This document shows, piece after piece, positions 46,025 to 58,240 of a stretch of 64,000 nucleotides of DNA. The notes below the pieces were generated by a model that worked only from the letters and a program-made list of their open reading frames with translations, made no database searches and was not told where the DNA came from. This stretch comes from Cristatella mucedo (lineage: Eukaryota > Bryozoa > Phylactolaemata > Cristatellidae): positions 1,692,501 through 1,756,500 of the forward strand of contig WPIO01000018.1 in assembly GCA_009760855.2 (NCBI GenBank), read 5' to 3'. The position numbers were made by a program, and so were the translations under genes. The first letter of the stretch is position 1; every line of letters begins with the position of its first letter.

Positions 46025-46640
46025 TCTGTCTGTAACTTCAAAAAGAGAAAAAATTATATGGTTTTGCATATTACAGTTTTGTATAGCGAACTTCCAGCCT
46101 TAGCAGCTTTTGGTTCTCAATCCGTAACTTAAGAATTTCGTCAACACCGGGAAAAAATTTGTTTTCGCTTAAGAGTCTTGCAAGTGAGTTAGACCGTCTA
46201 AAACTTTCGTAGCAGAAACGTCAGTCTTTTAAAACGGTTAAGCGGAGGAATGGAGCAGCTACTTTATCGTCCATACATGAGCAGAGGGAACGAGGAGCCA
46301 GAAACTGGTGCAGCAGTTCAGCTAAGTAAAGAGGAGCCAAGCCGTGGCCTTGGCCTTAAGGGTCATCGTAAGTACTTTGCTCTGCATCGGTTAATCAACC
46401 GGCAGCCATACTAGTTCATTTTAGAAAAGTAGACAAGCTGTCAAAATTCTGTGATTTAAAAACCAGCCTTGCAGCCATATTCGTAGCCATCTGCCGTGGC
46501 CAAGTTGTTTTCGGTAGCCCAGCCAAATGGGAATGAGAATAATCAAGCCAAAACCGAACTGAGGAGATAGCTAAATATTTTTGAAAGTCACCACAGATGA
46601 CCGTTCCTAATCTTAGATTGGATCACGCCGATCAATTTAC
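46025..46640 (-). mobile_element. Family C LINE, reverse orientation
   Basis: On the minus strand, from 46640: a CTAAGATTAGGAACGGTCA segment (SKIRN region), GGCTACCGAAAACAACTTGGCC, GCCAAGGCCACGGCTTGGCTCC, AGACTGACGTTTCTGCTACG, and the GCTGCTAAGGCTGGAAGTTCGC end. These follow the order of the forward copies. Diverged. Confidence 0.6.
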
Positions 46641-46775
46641 ACCCAGTGGTTAAAATGGTCACCCCGACCATTGTCTTCCGAGGTTGAGGGCTCAATCACC
46701 GAGGCAAATGTGGTGCTTCTGAATAGATTTTTAGATTCTCTTAGGGTACTATTCAAATGAATTCTATATATAGAA
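46640..46775 (+). mobile_element. SINE2 copy, diverged
   Basis: CCCAGTGGTTAAAATGGTC (A-box-like), GGTTGAGGGCTCAATCAC (B-box-like) and a TTCAAATGAATTC end, collinear with 34478-34600. Confidence 0.5.
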
Positions 46776-46889
46776 GGTGACGGCTAGCTGTGAAAGCCGT
46801 CTTACTAAAGAAGCTTTCAAAAATTTGGCAGCTGTCGTGAACGGCTCCTGAATTCCTAGCTGATAGTGACGTTTGTACAGCAGCAATAC

Positions 46890-47570
46890 CTATTTCTAGG
46901 GCAAACTTTCTAGTACCGCCACACGTTTAGGGTCTGCATCACTGTACTCGGAGGTTGAGAATAAATGGGAGACATCAAAGGACCAAGGACGGACAGTTGA
47001 TGGACTCCCCAGGCTACTGGACCTATGTATGAGGCTAGACCCCAGAAAACAAGGATTGCACACGATCGGACATATGCAATTGAAACCACGCCAGTGACTC
47101 AACTGGCAGATCTATCGTTTTCTCAGTTGGTCATGTAAGATGTGATACATAGGATTGATACCTAGCGTCGAAGGCATCAGATAGATCTAGCAGAGCTAGG
47201 GCAGTGACATTCCTGTCATCATCGCTGCATAAAATATCATGGGTTACCCGGAGGAGAGTAGTTTCAGTGGAGTCCTGCCGCTTTAACTCCGATTAAACTT
47301 TTCAGAGATTTCGTTATTTCAATATGTGCCAGTAACTGCTTCGCGAATTTTTCAAGAGTTTTCGACCAAAAGAGAGAAGTTGGAAATAGTTTGCAAGACC
47401 GTCTACATTTAATCCAGACTTGTCAGGTTTCGGCCTAATGTCTGCAGATTTATAGAAAATGGGCAAAACCTCTTTTTTCCAGATGTCTTAAAAATCTAAT
47501 TCGCGGCCGGGCTAAATTGGTCTGCCAGAGAAGGCCACGGAGTTGACTGTATTGTCATACACAGTGGTGT
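46890..47570 (-). mobile_element. Third non-LTR retrotransposon remnant with RT motifs
   Basis: Minus-strand translation gives ALALLDLSDAFDARYQ (about 47205-47160), the first RT motif of CR1/L2-like elements, and then WGVHQLSVLGPLMSPIYSQPPS (about 47010-46950), equivalent to GVPQGSVLGPLLFxLYTQPLS. Frames change between the blocks. The YTQP wording differs from family C (FIYIEPL), so this is a separate family or subfamily. A family A tail (47580-47680, +) interrupts its upstream side. Confidence 0.65.
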
Positions 47571-47579
47571 TACAAGCTT

Positions 47580-47680
47580 AGGCACTGTATATTTTGTAAT
47601 TGAGCTTGTGCGTTCTCGTGCTATGGTTCGCTGAGGTCGCTTTATCAAGTGCAGTATTACTAATATTATCCAGTGGCCAG
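47580..47680 (+). mobile_element. Family A LINE tail fragment
   Basis: Ends with CTGAGGTCGCTTTATCAAGTGCAGTATTACTAATATTAT, the family end. It is inserted next to the RT remnant on the other strand. Confidence 0.55.
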
Positions 47681-48269
47681 GTTCAGCACGCTTTCTCACA
47701 CACTTTAGAGGCGATAGAGCTGCCATTTCTAAAATAAATTCACGACCTCAATTCTATTGTAAATTATTAAAACAGTCTGACATATTAGTCCTGCTAAATT
47801 TCTTGCGATTGTGTTGGCGTGTTCTCAGGCTACGGGATCCGATGACCCGGCCCAAATATAGTAAACCTGCAGAACGGCCCTTACTTTCTCGTAGACGTAT
47901 TGATATACTCTCATCAGGCAGGCAGGCCAGAGTTCTGTTTTTTGGACTCTGTTTGTGGGTTTCTTTATCACAACCAACCAGAAAATAACTGAAACTAAGA
48001 ATGGTTATAAGAAACACCTATCGTATAAAGAAAGTAATCAAGCATAGAATCTTTAAAATATCTGGATCTGCTTAATTTCCATCTTGATTTCATTGAAACT
48101 GCATGCATCATTCCTAGTGGCACCCTTTTATCAATTACTTAAATTTTTATTTAGCAGCCAAATACTGGTGTACTCTCAGCAGGCAGGCTAAATTTTTGTC
48201 AATGGGGATCTACTTTCGGATTCCTGTATTACAATAAGCCAGAAAATCACTGAAACCAAGAACGGTTAT
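47681..48269. other. Unassigned DNA
   Basis: Two similar short segments containing ACTCTCA.CAGGCAGGC, 'TTTATCACAACCAACCAGAAAAT' and AACCAAGAA/AACTAAGAATGGTTAT occur at about 47910-48005 and 48170-48270, suggesting an old direct duplication of ~100 bases. No gene recognised. Confidence 0.35.
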
Positions 48270-48859
48270 CAGCGTTAACTATTGAATGAAGAACTGCCGA
48301 GCCACCTCAATGAGCTGGCGGTGGCGGCGGCGCGACGATCGAGCCGAGCCGAGCCGAGTCCGAGTTTTCTGCACTGAACATTGCGTTTAATGAATTTTTG
48401 CATTGCACGCGCTCGCTTCACATTGAGCTCGTCGCTCGGCAATCGCTTTCGCTTGGGCTGTCGCGGCAACAGCACTAAGCCCGGCCGCTGCCGCTGCAGT
48501 CGCGGCCGCCGCCTCCAACTGACACGAACGCTTGCTTCATCCATGCATCCGTCATTAGGCGATTCTCTCGTCGTATTCCTCTCTGTATCCCTCGAAAATT
48601 CGGCGATGCTGGTCGTGCACCCAGGCGGCAGTGTATGAGCGGCTGGGCTGCGGCTGTGACGCCGTGTGGACGGCCAGTAGTTCGTAGCTCAAATTAATGG
48701 CTGCAAGATAAGGACAGGATCGTGCACTTGCTGGCTTGGCGCGTGCGAGCTTCTCCCGCCTGCCAAACTTGCGTCCGGTGCGGGTCGGCTGCCGTCGAGA
48801 CGGGCCAGGCGAGGGCGACTCAAGCTGCTCGCGAGCGGCGCCTCAGAGAGGCGAGTCAG
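48270..48859. other. GC-rich CpG-bearing stretch, unassigned
   Basis: A compositional peak with overlapping frames on both strands (48275-48544 on minus; 48381-48638 on plus). On the minus strand the frame from 48544 includes RQPKRKRLPSDELNVKRAR, a basic segment, but it could not be joined in phase to the upstream exon at 49587. It may be a CpG island or an exon of the minus-strand gene. Confidence 0.3.
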
Positions 48860-49320
<461 letters not shown>

Positions 49321-49586
49321 ATTCCATTTGTATAGCGGACGAAGAAAACATATTCTCCATTATTGGTGAATTTGCACCAGGGACGCCACTCAGTCGCTAT
49401 TCGAGGCTCTCTGCCCTAGTGCCGGCTGAGTTCTGCATGCTGCCACTCCACACTTCACCCCACCCGGCTCCCACCCAGCTGTCGGCTCGGCCAGCCAGTG
49501 ACGCCGTAGGCTACCTCAGTGGGATATCTAATAGCACCCATTTCTTTCTCGACATCTCAAGCACGGCAAGTTGGCTCGGCACTTAC

Positions 49587-49750
49587 ACTGCTGCCGTTGC
49601 GTGGCAAAGGGTGACTCCTCGTCTTCGTCAGTGTCAAAGTTCGTCCGGGCATCGAGTGCAGCGACGTCGCCCCCCGCTTGATCGAATCCAGAAAGCGATT
49701 GGGCGAACGAGTGTGGCGCCTGCAGCTGTGGCACTGTCGGTCCGGTAGCG
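49587..49750 (-). CDS. Unknown Tyr/Pro/Gln-rich protein, exon 2 (residues 124-178)
   Basis: Minus-strand exon with an excellent acceptor (CTCTCTGACTTTTCCAG, next to 49751) and a consensus donor (CAGT|GTAAGT, next to 49587). Its phase matches the preceding exon exactly: the CG left by 51557 joins C here to give Arg124. It encodes polar sequence with QLQAPHSFAQSLSGFDQ (132-148) and an acidic patch NFDTDEDEESPFATQ (161-175), followed by QRQQ. It ends in phase 1. No domain is recognised. The acidic, low-complexity character would suit a regulatory region of a nuclear protein, but that is inference. GC content is high and CpG frequent. Confidence 0.6.
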
Positions 49751-49929
49751 CTGGAAAAGTCAGAGAGCAAAGGCCTCGTCACCGGTGCTTCGCTGGCATG
49801 CCAACGGCAACGAGGCGGTCGACGAATTCGGTAGCCGCAGCGCCAGCCGCTCGTTCACTCGGTCCTCTGCCGCTGCTCCGGCTGGACGTGCTGCGGCCGC
49901 AGAAGTGGATGGAGAGCCTTTAAACGGGC

Positions 49930-51556
49930 GCCGGCAGACGACCGGCTCCCTCTCATTGTACTGCCATCCCGACGCCTTTTATTATTCGGCCAAGCTCTTT
50001 GTCTCTAAGCTAACACGGTTGATTAGGCCTGTGGCTGTTCACTTGCTGCAAGGCTATTATCTAGGAGCGAGCACTATCAATAGTGCCCAGCAATTCACAG
50101 CCTGGCTACCGAGGTGTCTATTCACGTCGGCCTATGGCCATTAGTTACAGTTAGGAGACTTTATAAATCCTACCTCAGCGATCTGCATTCAGTGAGAAAT
50201 GTACCTCATGCAAAGATAGACCGGAAACTGATCTCTCATTGTTACTCGATGGGTAGTAGGGCGAATTGCTCAATACGATCAAGACCAGTGGTTTTAGACG
50301 AAGCTAGGTAACTGCAACTCACTTGTCTGCAGAGGCATGGTTAAAGAATGCGTTTTCGCTCCTTGCTATAACTAAGGAGCATGCATACCATACACATTTG
50401 CAAGGTGCGATTTACCTGCTTATAATTGTTGTATACCTGCATTTACTGAGCCTTATTTAAAAGATAACTGAAGATGCCTGTTTACTTGACAGCATCCCTC
50501 AGCAGTATTCATCTCGGCTTTGATTATTCCTGGGTGCTTGGCTCACCAAGTCGTGCATTACTCGGTGCTCTTTACTAATCAGGGGTTCTACTAACTAGTG
50601 GCTGTGATTGCATTTATGGTTGCTTTAGCATCTAGCATAAGTATTACACTGCATTGCTTTCAAGTTATTTTAGCCGAGCATGTCATTGACCTTTAATTAT
50701 TGATTTTCTATCTGTGAGTTGCGAATTTCATAAAAATAATTTTCTTGAATTAAATCGTCTAGTTACAAACCAAATCTGAGTATTTTATGGTATTTCCCAG
50801 GCTGTGTGTAAGGAGACCCTATAGACATTTAAAAATTATCTCTTGACATATTTATTCAAAAAGATACATTTCACGAGAATTACATTGATCTATTACTTCT
50901 GTAGCCCAGAAAATAATATGGCCTACCAAATCTTAAGCTATTCTAGCAAATATACTATTTCGCGATCTAGAAGATTTAAGAAGCCCCTGCAATATAGCTG
51001 TAGCACATCGTGGTTGGCGTTATTGTACGCCCAGGTTCCAATATGTTTTTAAAATGCATATACATAATTAGCGCTTTAAGTAAGATATGAGCTTAAAATT
51101 GGCAAAATAAGTAATATTTGTATTCATTAATGATTCGATCTGAGGGAGCAAATGGTAGGCTCTAACCAGCAGCTTGTATATTTTCGGTCCTCAGCAAACA
51201 CTAAAGCTTCCATGCATGCACGGGCTCTTTAGGTTTTAACTAAACAAGTAAAACCAAGCTGCATGGTTCTACTACGGTAAAAACAAGCGCCAGTGCACGC
51301 CAAGTGTAGACAAACACTTGCTGCTGGTCTTTCATTTAGTTCACTCATACGAGCATGCACCCTGCATGCCTGCCAATCGCATGCTGGATCTCACGATGAC
51401 ACCGAGTTTCTTATGCAGTCAGAGAGCGAGAAATAGGCCAGCAAGGTTACAACAATGAAAAAAAGCGAACCAACTACTGCACCTTTCAATGCACTGCTCT
51501 TCAGCTAGATAGTGGGCATAACCACATCGGCATTTGATGAACGGCAGCGTGCTTAC
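49930..51556. other. Intron of the minus-strand gene
   Basis: The interval 49751-51556 lies between the two phase-matched exons. GC falls to the background level after about 49.95 kb. No repeat family recognised. Confidence 0.45.
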
Positions 51557-51929
51557 CGTAGAAGTGGTGGTTGGAAGAGCTGAGGACTGGGCAGCTGGAA
51601 TGTAGCAGGGTCCCAATAAGTGGTGGACGGTAAAGTCGGTCTTGCATATACCGGGCCATAGTATCCGGCATCTAGGACGTTCCCTGAATAGAGGCTCGAC
51701 GAACGAAAAGCATGTCCAATTGAAGTTCCAAAATAGTTTCCAGGATATTGTTGATGAGGCATCCAAAGCACAGACTGGCGCCACTGCTGCTGAAGCCGTT
51801 CCCACAGTATTTGCTCCAGCCACTGGAAGGCCGGTAGCTGTGGCACATGTGCAGAGTAATCAAAGGGGTGCGGCATTCCGTTTGCCGAAGGAGCCTGTGA
51901 GTACGTGTACCCTGGTGGCTGGCTCATTT
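51557..51929 (-). CDS. Unknown Tyr/Pro/Gln-rich protein, exon 1 of coding part (residues 1-123)
   Basis: Minus-strand exon framed by an acceptor (GAGTTTGTTTCAG, next to 51930) and a donor (CTACG|GTAAGC, next to 51556). The first ATG is at 51927, two bases inside the exon, so a non-coding exon probably lies upstream. The 123 residues begin MSQPPGYTYSQAPSANG and are rich in Tyr, Pro, Gln, Ser and Trp. LPAFQWLEQILWERLQQQWR (31-50) could form an amphipathic helix, and the rest looks disordered. There is no signal peptide or membrane segment. It ends in phase 2 and joins 49750 after an 1806-base intron. The family was not recognised; downstream exons were not found. Confidence 0.6.
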
Positions 51930-53675
51930 CTGAAACAAACTCTTGAATCACAGTCTCGAAAATGCTAAATCGTTGCATGCTGTTTCACAGTCTGTTTCAA
52001 ACTCATGTAATCCTTTTACATTAAAATAAGGTGCCATTGAAAATTCAACATTAACTCATTAGTATAACTCACATGACAATACGACGCAAAGGTATTTCTC
52101 GAGTCAACAAGCTATGTGATAACCAAAAAATTGTAGATCTATTTAGTTTAAAGCTCAACTGGATCCTGTCAGTCAGCATATAAGGAAATCACTGGATACA
52201 AAGACTGCGTTACTTATTGCGAAACCAGTCACGAAAATTGCATACACCTGGGTGGTCAATATCACCTCATATTTATGATTGCTACGCTGTTCGCTTCATT
52301 TGCTTCAGAAGCATTTGCCCCACATTGACACTCGTAGAGGAATCTTTAAGTGACCACTCACAAGTTCGTCGATCGCATCCTGCTTTAATTTTAAAGAGTT
52401 GCCGCTCAATCTTTCTTGCACAAACTAGTGGAGGTGGGTTTTTCGCGTCTTTTCGCTCTCGTGCTCTTCAACTACTTTATAGTAGAGGAAGTTAAATGTG
52501 CCGGGGATTTCCGTCACCGCACCTTTAGCCTAAAGGACAGCGAAAATAAAAAGAATCGTCACCATAGATATCGTCACCATAGCCACGTATAATCACCATA
52601 GCCACATATAATCGTCACCATAGCCACGGACCAGAACCTTAAGGCAGATAGATGGCGTGAGCAAATCTGAGCGTGCGGTTTCAGTGAGAACACGAAAGCT
52701 GGACGGAGCTGAGTCAGCAACTTGATTCTTGCTATAAGAGCGCTCGAGGCTTCCGCCGCCCCCTGTTTTTTTGCATAAACTGCTTGCTTCGGCGGCATCG
52801 ATAATCGGCATCCGACGTTAGGGCTACTGTGTGGTCAATCGATTCAAAATGGTAAAAAGACATGTGCGCCATTGCTCGAAGCTGAAACGCTACATGCGAC
52901 AGGCTGGCGCTCTGCGTTGGCGCGAAGCGTCTCTACGATACCCCTAAATGCGACCTTCCGGTCTGCTCATCTGGCTCGTCAAAGCTCGCCAACAGCACAT
53001 TGCCAGCGAAACAGGATTTACAAAAGCGGCGGGATGCTCCTCGTTCATCGAGCCACTATTCTGATGCTCACTTCTATTGTCACTAGAATAACCAATTATA
53101 ACCTCAACAGGTTGCGAATGCTTCAATTCACGCAACAGCCTTGCTCATACGATCGGCTCTGATCTCAATGAGCGCCTCGTGCGTATCGCGCTCGGTTCTA
53201 AGCAGACACAGTTCGGAGGAGACGCTTGAAGAATGGTGGCTCAAGTGTCTGCAAAATACTAATGACATAATCTACCGATTCCTAACTCAACTCATCCGCC
53301 GAGATCCTCCTTCTCCGCTAAGGGTTCGCAGCAATAAATGTGGGACCGAAGGTCACAGCGAGTGTGCATTTTTAATTGCAACCTGCTGCCGCACTTCGCA
53401 TCTAGTCAAGAAGACCGTTAACAGCTTCGGGAATTCAGATCACCGAGTCATTTAAATCAACATCTTGTACGGGCAGCTCACCGACGCAGCGATAGCTGAA
53501 TTAAGCTAGACGACCAGTATGGCGGAGAAAATTTACGCGAACGCTAGAGCGAGACCTCACCAGAGTGGCCGATGGCGTCATCTATTCAAAACGTAGCTTC
53601 AATCAGAGCTACATGTTAGGAGATGGCTGATGCCAGTGCTTTAAAATACCTGATGCCGATGTACAATGTACTCAC
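51930..53675. other. Upstream region of the minus-strand gene
   Basis: Includes a short tandem repeat (52554-52628) and a GC-moderate stretch at 52860-53460 with overlapping frames on both strands. A promoter or 5' non-coding exon of the minus-strand gene may lie here; none could be fixed. Confidence 0.3.
52554..52628. repeat. Short tandem repeat, unit CATAGCCACRTATAATCGTCAC
   Basis: About three and a half imperfect units of 17-24 bases, each with a version of ATCGTCACCATAGCCACGTATA. Confidence 0.75.
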
Positions 53676-53848
53676 CACAGACGTTGCGGTTGCACGACAG
53701 ATGGCTACCGGGTGGAGCGGCGTGACCACTTGCCGAGCGGCGATGCTAATATCCCAGTCGGCCAATTGAAAAGGCCGGCTCCGGTCCAGACCCCATCCGG
53801 GTCCTGCACAGGCATCCTTAAAAGAGCCCGTAAATGGGAAGGGCATAG
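53676..53848 (-). other. Candidate exon, minus strand
   Basis: A possible acceptor (AATGTGTAG) is followed within two bases by an ATG (53846) and 57 codons, up to a good donor (CTGTG|GTGAGT). The predicted peptide contains KDACAGPGWGLDRSRPFQLADWD. It ends in phase 0, and joining it to 51929 would hit a stop at once. If it belongs to the same transcript it must be a 5' non-coding exon, or its ATG starts a short upstream frame. It could equally be part of another gene or chance. Confidence 0.25.
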
Positions 53849-55884
53849 CTACACATTAGCAATCAATATCTATTAAAACAATTAATTACATAAACGTTAG
53901 TTGTTTTCTGACTGTGACTTTTCGCCCAGATATTACCGGCGTCGGCCATGCCTGGGCAACGGCGACGCTTCACGTTTTGCTGCTAGAAGTTACCCCCAGC
54001 GGCGACGGACATGAGCACAGCTGGTTTGCCAACACGATACCAGGAAGCTTTACCTTCTTGTGAAGTTTCTTATATTAATAAATATTATAACGCAAGTCAG
54101 TGCCTATTCCCGCAATTTCCTAGCTTGCCTCTCCGTAAAATCTTGATCTATGCCGGAACTCTTTCGCTTTAGGCATGGCAGTGAGAAAAGCCTCTAGTAG
54201 TGCCAAGTCTCCCAAGCTACCAGCAATGAGTCGCAGGTTATTTAAGGAAGATAGACACGCAATGCGTTCTCGACTGTCAGCCCCTTACACGGAGGCACTG
54301 TCCAGTGCAGGCTAATATTAACTAGCTGGCCTCAAGACGCCTTTCTGTTCTGACTCGTACTGACTAAATGCCTTAGACTAGAATCAATAGTGCTGTCTAG
54401 AACTTTGTGTTCCTAGGTTGTAGGAGCTATGTATTACATGCGCCAACATGTGTGTATGAATGCTTATGCGGTTATCTGTTCACGTAAAAGCACGTATACA
54501 GCGTTCAAAACATGTGTTTATGCGAATATATTAACGTGGGTACGCTAGGCTAGTCTACATAAATATGCACACGACAGAGAGTAAAACAGCCGCGTCTTTA
54601 AAGTAGGCCTGTTGAGTGATGTGCTACGAAGGTGGCATTAATTTAAGTGGAGCTCGCAGAATTACTCCAATTATGCGTTAACACTAAAAATAGCATACTA
54701 CCTAAACATTTGACTGAAATTCGTAGCAATTATTTCCCTATCATCAAGGTGGCAGCAAGTCAATCAGGAATTCTCTGGGTTGGTTTTCTGCCCAATTTCG
54801 TAAAATCTTTCTCAGCTCACTCTAGGCAAAAAATATTGTGTCATATGGTATCATTATCTAAATAGTTTCATTCTCAGTATTTGATCATTGTGTACTATCT
54901 CAGTACCATATAGTTGGCTTGGGTGCTACCCCATCGTACTGCAGATACTCGGTCTCATCATCTCCATCATTTCACATAGTTTCAATTGGACTAAGTCCTT
55001 GCTGATGCCACGAACCCAATATCCGAGTGCAGTAGTTCTACAGGTGCACCAGATCTCTCTTTTCCTCTTCATTCCCCGCATGGCATGTTTCGTGCATCCG
55101 CTATCCTTGAGTGAAAGCTGCGAAGTGTCGCATAACTTCTCTGTGTCGCTGTGGTGCTTTTAAATTCAGATTATATTGTGAAATATAGAATCATAAATGA
55201 ATGCAATGCAGTGAAGGAGTATTCTCATCTATCTTTATTGAATGTATTCAATAGAAGTCCAACAGAAACACTGTCCTGACAGAACAACTAGCAATATGAA
55301 TAAACAAGTGTGGGATACCATTTATTTCTGTTTTCAACAGATATGTGCAATATCCCACCCCTAGTACAATATAAATTGAGACTTGATAATCAAGAACTGC
55401 CACAGCCATGCACGATACAGCAATGAGCAAATCAGTTATTCAATAGCAGTTGCATTCATATTTAAGTGTGCAAGGCATATCTCGGCAATATACGTTAGTT
55501 TATTAGAGACATTAACCTCTACTTTGCCTTGATGTTGATTAATGTCTGCAATTCCATCCGACCGTCTTAATGAGGAGATATGTCAATGAATGCCCTTAGG
55601 GCGTCCAGGCTGTCGCAACATACCAATCTTTGCTAAAGTTGATGAATTCCACTCACGTTGCAATGACTACCGAAAAATAGGCTAGGTCCAAAAGCTAGCT
55701 CCTGAAAAATGGTGCGCCACACATGATAATAAAGGACAGAATATTCTCAGTCTGTGCAATTGCATAAACTACAGTGGGTCAGCAAACCACTGCTGGGTTT
55801 CGTAGTCATTTCAAGCCTTCAATGTCAATAATAAACAAAAAACCAGCTACTAGTCCAAGATTCACACTCTCCTGGAGCTCTTAA
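53849..55884. other. Intergenic DNA, nothing recognised
   Basis: Short frames at 54647-54865 and 54888-55163 (+) have no resemblance to known proteins and no clear splice context. Confidence 0.35.
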
Positions 55885-56082
55885 TATTTGAGCCAGTGTA
55901 GTGGAAAAGCCAAATAAGGGGATGTGATGGTAAAAGACTTATATTGTTACTTGCACATTTCTTCGAATTCTTATGTCTCTTTCTATTTGAGCCAGTGTAG
56001 TGGAAAAGCCAAATAAGGGGATGTGATGGTAAAAGACTTATATTGTTACTTGCACATTTCTTCGAATTCTTATGTCTCTTTC
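55885..56082. repeat. Exact 99-base tandem duplication
   Basis: The segment starting TATTTGAGCCAGTGTAGTGG is present twice head to tail (55885-55983 and 55984-56082) with no differences seen by eye. It borders the CT-rich microsatellite that follows, and the unit itself ends in TCTCTTTC. Confidence 0.9.
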
Positions 56083-56131
56083 TCTGTAAGTGTCTCGCTA
56101 TCTCGCTCCACCTCTCTCCGATTCTCTTCCC

Positions 56132-56214
<83 letters not shown>

Positions 56215-56345
56215 CCTCTCATGTACTCTATTTTTCCATCTCTATTTTTCTTTCAACTCATCTCCCTCCCAATCTCTCTCTCACTTTCTTTCTGAGTATA
56301 TCATTCTCACTTTTTCTCCTATCTTCCTCTCTTCTCGAATTCCGT
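56083..56345. repeat. (TC)n microsatellite and CT-rich flank
   Basis: A nearly pure TC core (about 56138-56216) is embedded in longer CT-rich sequence. The Ser/Leu-rich frames in all three phases are artefacts. Confidence 0.9.
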
Positions 56346-56989
56346 GGAACCTTAGAAACTTTACAAAGCAGCAATAAAATAAATTTAAACACAACAACTG
56401 CTTCATAGCTACACTGCATGCAATGACTCGTCAAAGCATCTAAGAGTATTGAAATGAAAATACATAATCTTGAATGTTGTACGGAGATGGTTCTATAAAT
56501 ATGCAGCGGTGCTTCACATTTCATTGAAGAAGATTTAATTATTGGAAGTCAGTGCTATGCATGGTACCGAGCTTAGAAAGCTTGTAGGAGCTTACACTTA
56601 CCAGGATGAGGACAACATAATTAATCCAACATAGATATACTCATAACCACCGGTTGGTGTGACCTCTGGGCTGTGACCTGGACGGAATCATGTATGAGCA
56701 CACATGCAAAGCAAGCAGGAGCGAAGAAGATGAGCTGGCTTGAGTCAAAGGAAATCTGAATTGACTAGAAATATTTTTGCAGCTGAGACTATTGAAAATA
56801 TGCAGGTTTGGTGAACTTTGAGACCCTAGCAAAATAACTCCTACATGATTTAAAAAGCTGAAGAATAATGCACCGACAGGTGTCATATTTATCATAATAC
56901 AACAAGGAATAAGCAAGAAGCCTGTAAAATTTTAAAGCAAGAGCCACTTGGAGATCGAAGAGTTGGGATAGGTATGCTGAAGCGAGTGA
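56346..56989. other. Intergenic DNA, nothing recognised
   Basis: No supported exon or repeat family. Confidence 0.35.
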
Positions 56990-57900
56990 GTTAAGTGAGT
57001 GAAGCTACCTGTAACCTAGGCAGAGGACCAAGCAATTGAGTCAGCAGCCACTCAAACTCTGAAAGAATTAGTGCGATGTTCCCAGCTACACAATCGATGA
57101 TAAATCAGACAAGTGCTGAGTTTTGCACAGACTTGACACGATTATGAGCATACCCGAGAGGGTATAGTCACTAAAAAAGGCAAACACAGTATTCTAGTCG
57201 ATATTTTTTTTTGAAAGTGTGAAGTAATTAGGCAGCCTTAATTCGTACCTAATCAAGCCCTGATTTTGATTAGGTTCTAAGAAGAATATATGCTGATTTA
57301 AAATTAAATAAAATTTGATCACCCATGGTTATTCTTTTTCGAATCAAAATTCCAGATTATTATTAGACATGAGGGGAGTGCTGCCAGACGAACCAAGCGT
57401 GATTGCGAAGTAGTCCTGCTGTCAGATTAAATTTGGTTCGCCAGTAACCACTACATTAGCCTCATTTTTGTGAGGCACCTGAAACCAAGTGGGCATCCAA
57501 GGGCATACGTTGTCGGTGCAGGCTGTAAACTGTCAAGTAAGTCTGATGAGAAGCAATGTTTGCGACATAGAGATATTGACATTAAATGAATCGAACTGTA
57601 GACCAAATCCTATCATACCCAACACATTCGGGACTTACTAAGCAACTGAAAGCCAATAAAAATCTACAAGCTGGAATCGTTCGCATAGGGTGGACCTACC
57701 CTGTTGAGTATTGGTTTACTAATAACCACGAACTTTGAGAGATTCTCCAGAAGCATGCTGTAGTCAAAACAGCCTCTGATGGCAGACAGATCTATAATAA
57801 CTTGTTGAGAAGCCCTAACCTGATAAGCCTTGTCCGCAAGTTGATTCGTTAGTAATGCTAACTTAAGATCCCGATTTTAACTGCGCAGCAATATTTGACA
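56990..57900 (-). mobile_element. Family A LINE internal part, strongly diverged
   Basis: On the minus strand the C-terminal coding block is recognisable near 57100-57300 (GTGCTGAGTTTTGCACAGACTTG matches the GCAGAGTTTTGCACA landmark). The block between 57330 and 57850 is collinear with the RT part of the 13.5-16.1 kb copy. There is no open frame and the tail is missing. Confidence 0.45.
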
Positions 57901-58077
57901 AATTGCATCCATCATTTATAATTTTGCCAACAATTACATTAGTTTCTAAGATAACAATGGCACTAATGAAACTACGAAACTTAGGAAATTATCAAGATCA
58001 AGAGAGAGTCGGCTTACCATGGAGTAGCCTAAAAAATACGCTTAAGTGGCAATGGTGCTCCGACATCAGCCAGAGAC

Positions 58078-58080
58078 TCC

Positions 58081-58164
<84 letters not shown>

Positions 58165-58240
58165 ATCCCTCTCTGTCTCTGTCTCTCTCTGTCTCTCTCT
58201 CTGTCTATCTATCTCTGTGTCTCTCTATATATCTAGCTCT
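58078..58240. repeat. (TC)n microsatellite with TCTG/TCTA variants
   Basis: About 110 bases of TC with a few TTTC interruptions are followed by TCTG and TATC variants. The associated reading frames are artefacts. Confidence 0.95.

Noticed and set aside
46025-46050. Pyrimidine-rich acceptor TTTTTTCTCTTTTTGAAGTTACAG on the minus strand as the next exon of the minus-strand gene
   Set aside because: It coincides with the GAGTTACAGA end of a family C LINE and gives only five codons before a stop.
53676-53848. Coding exon directly upstream of 51929 in the minus-strand gene
   Set aside because: Joining it in its open frame makes an immediate TGA. It is kept only as a low-confidence separate or non-coding exon.
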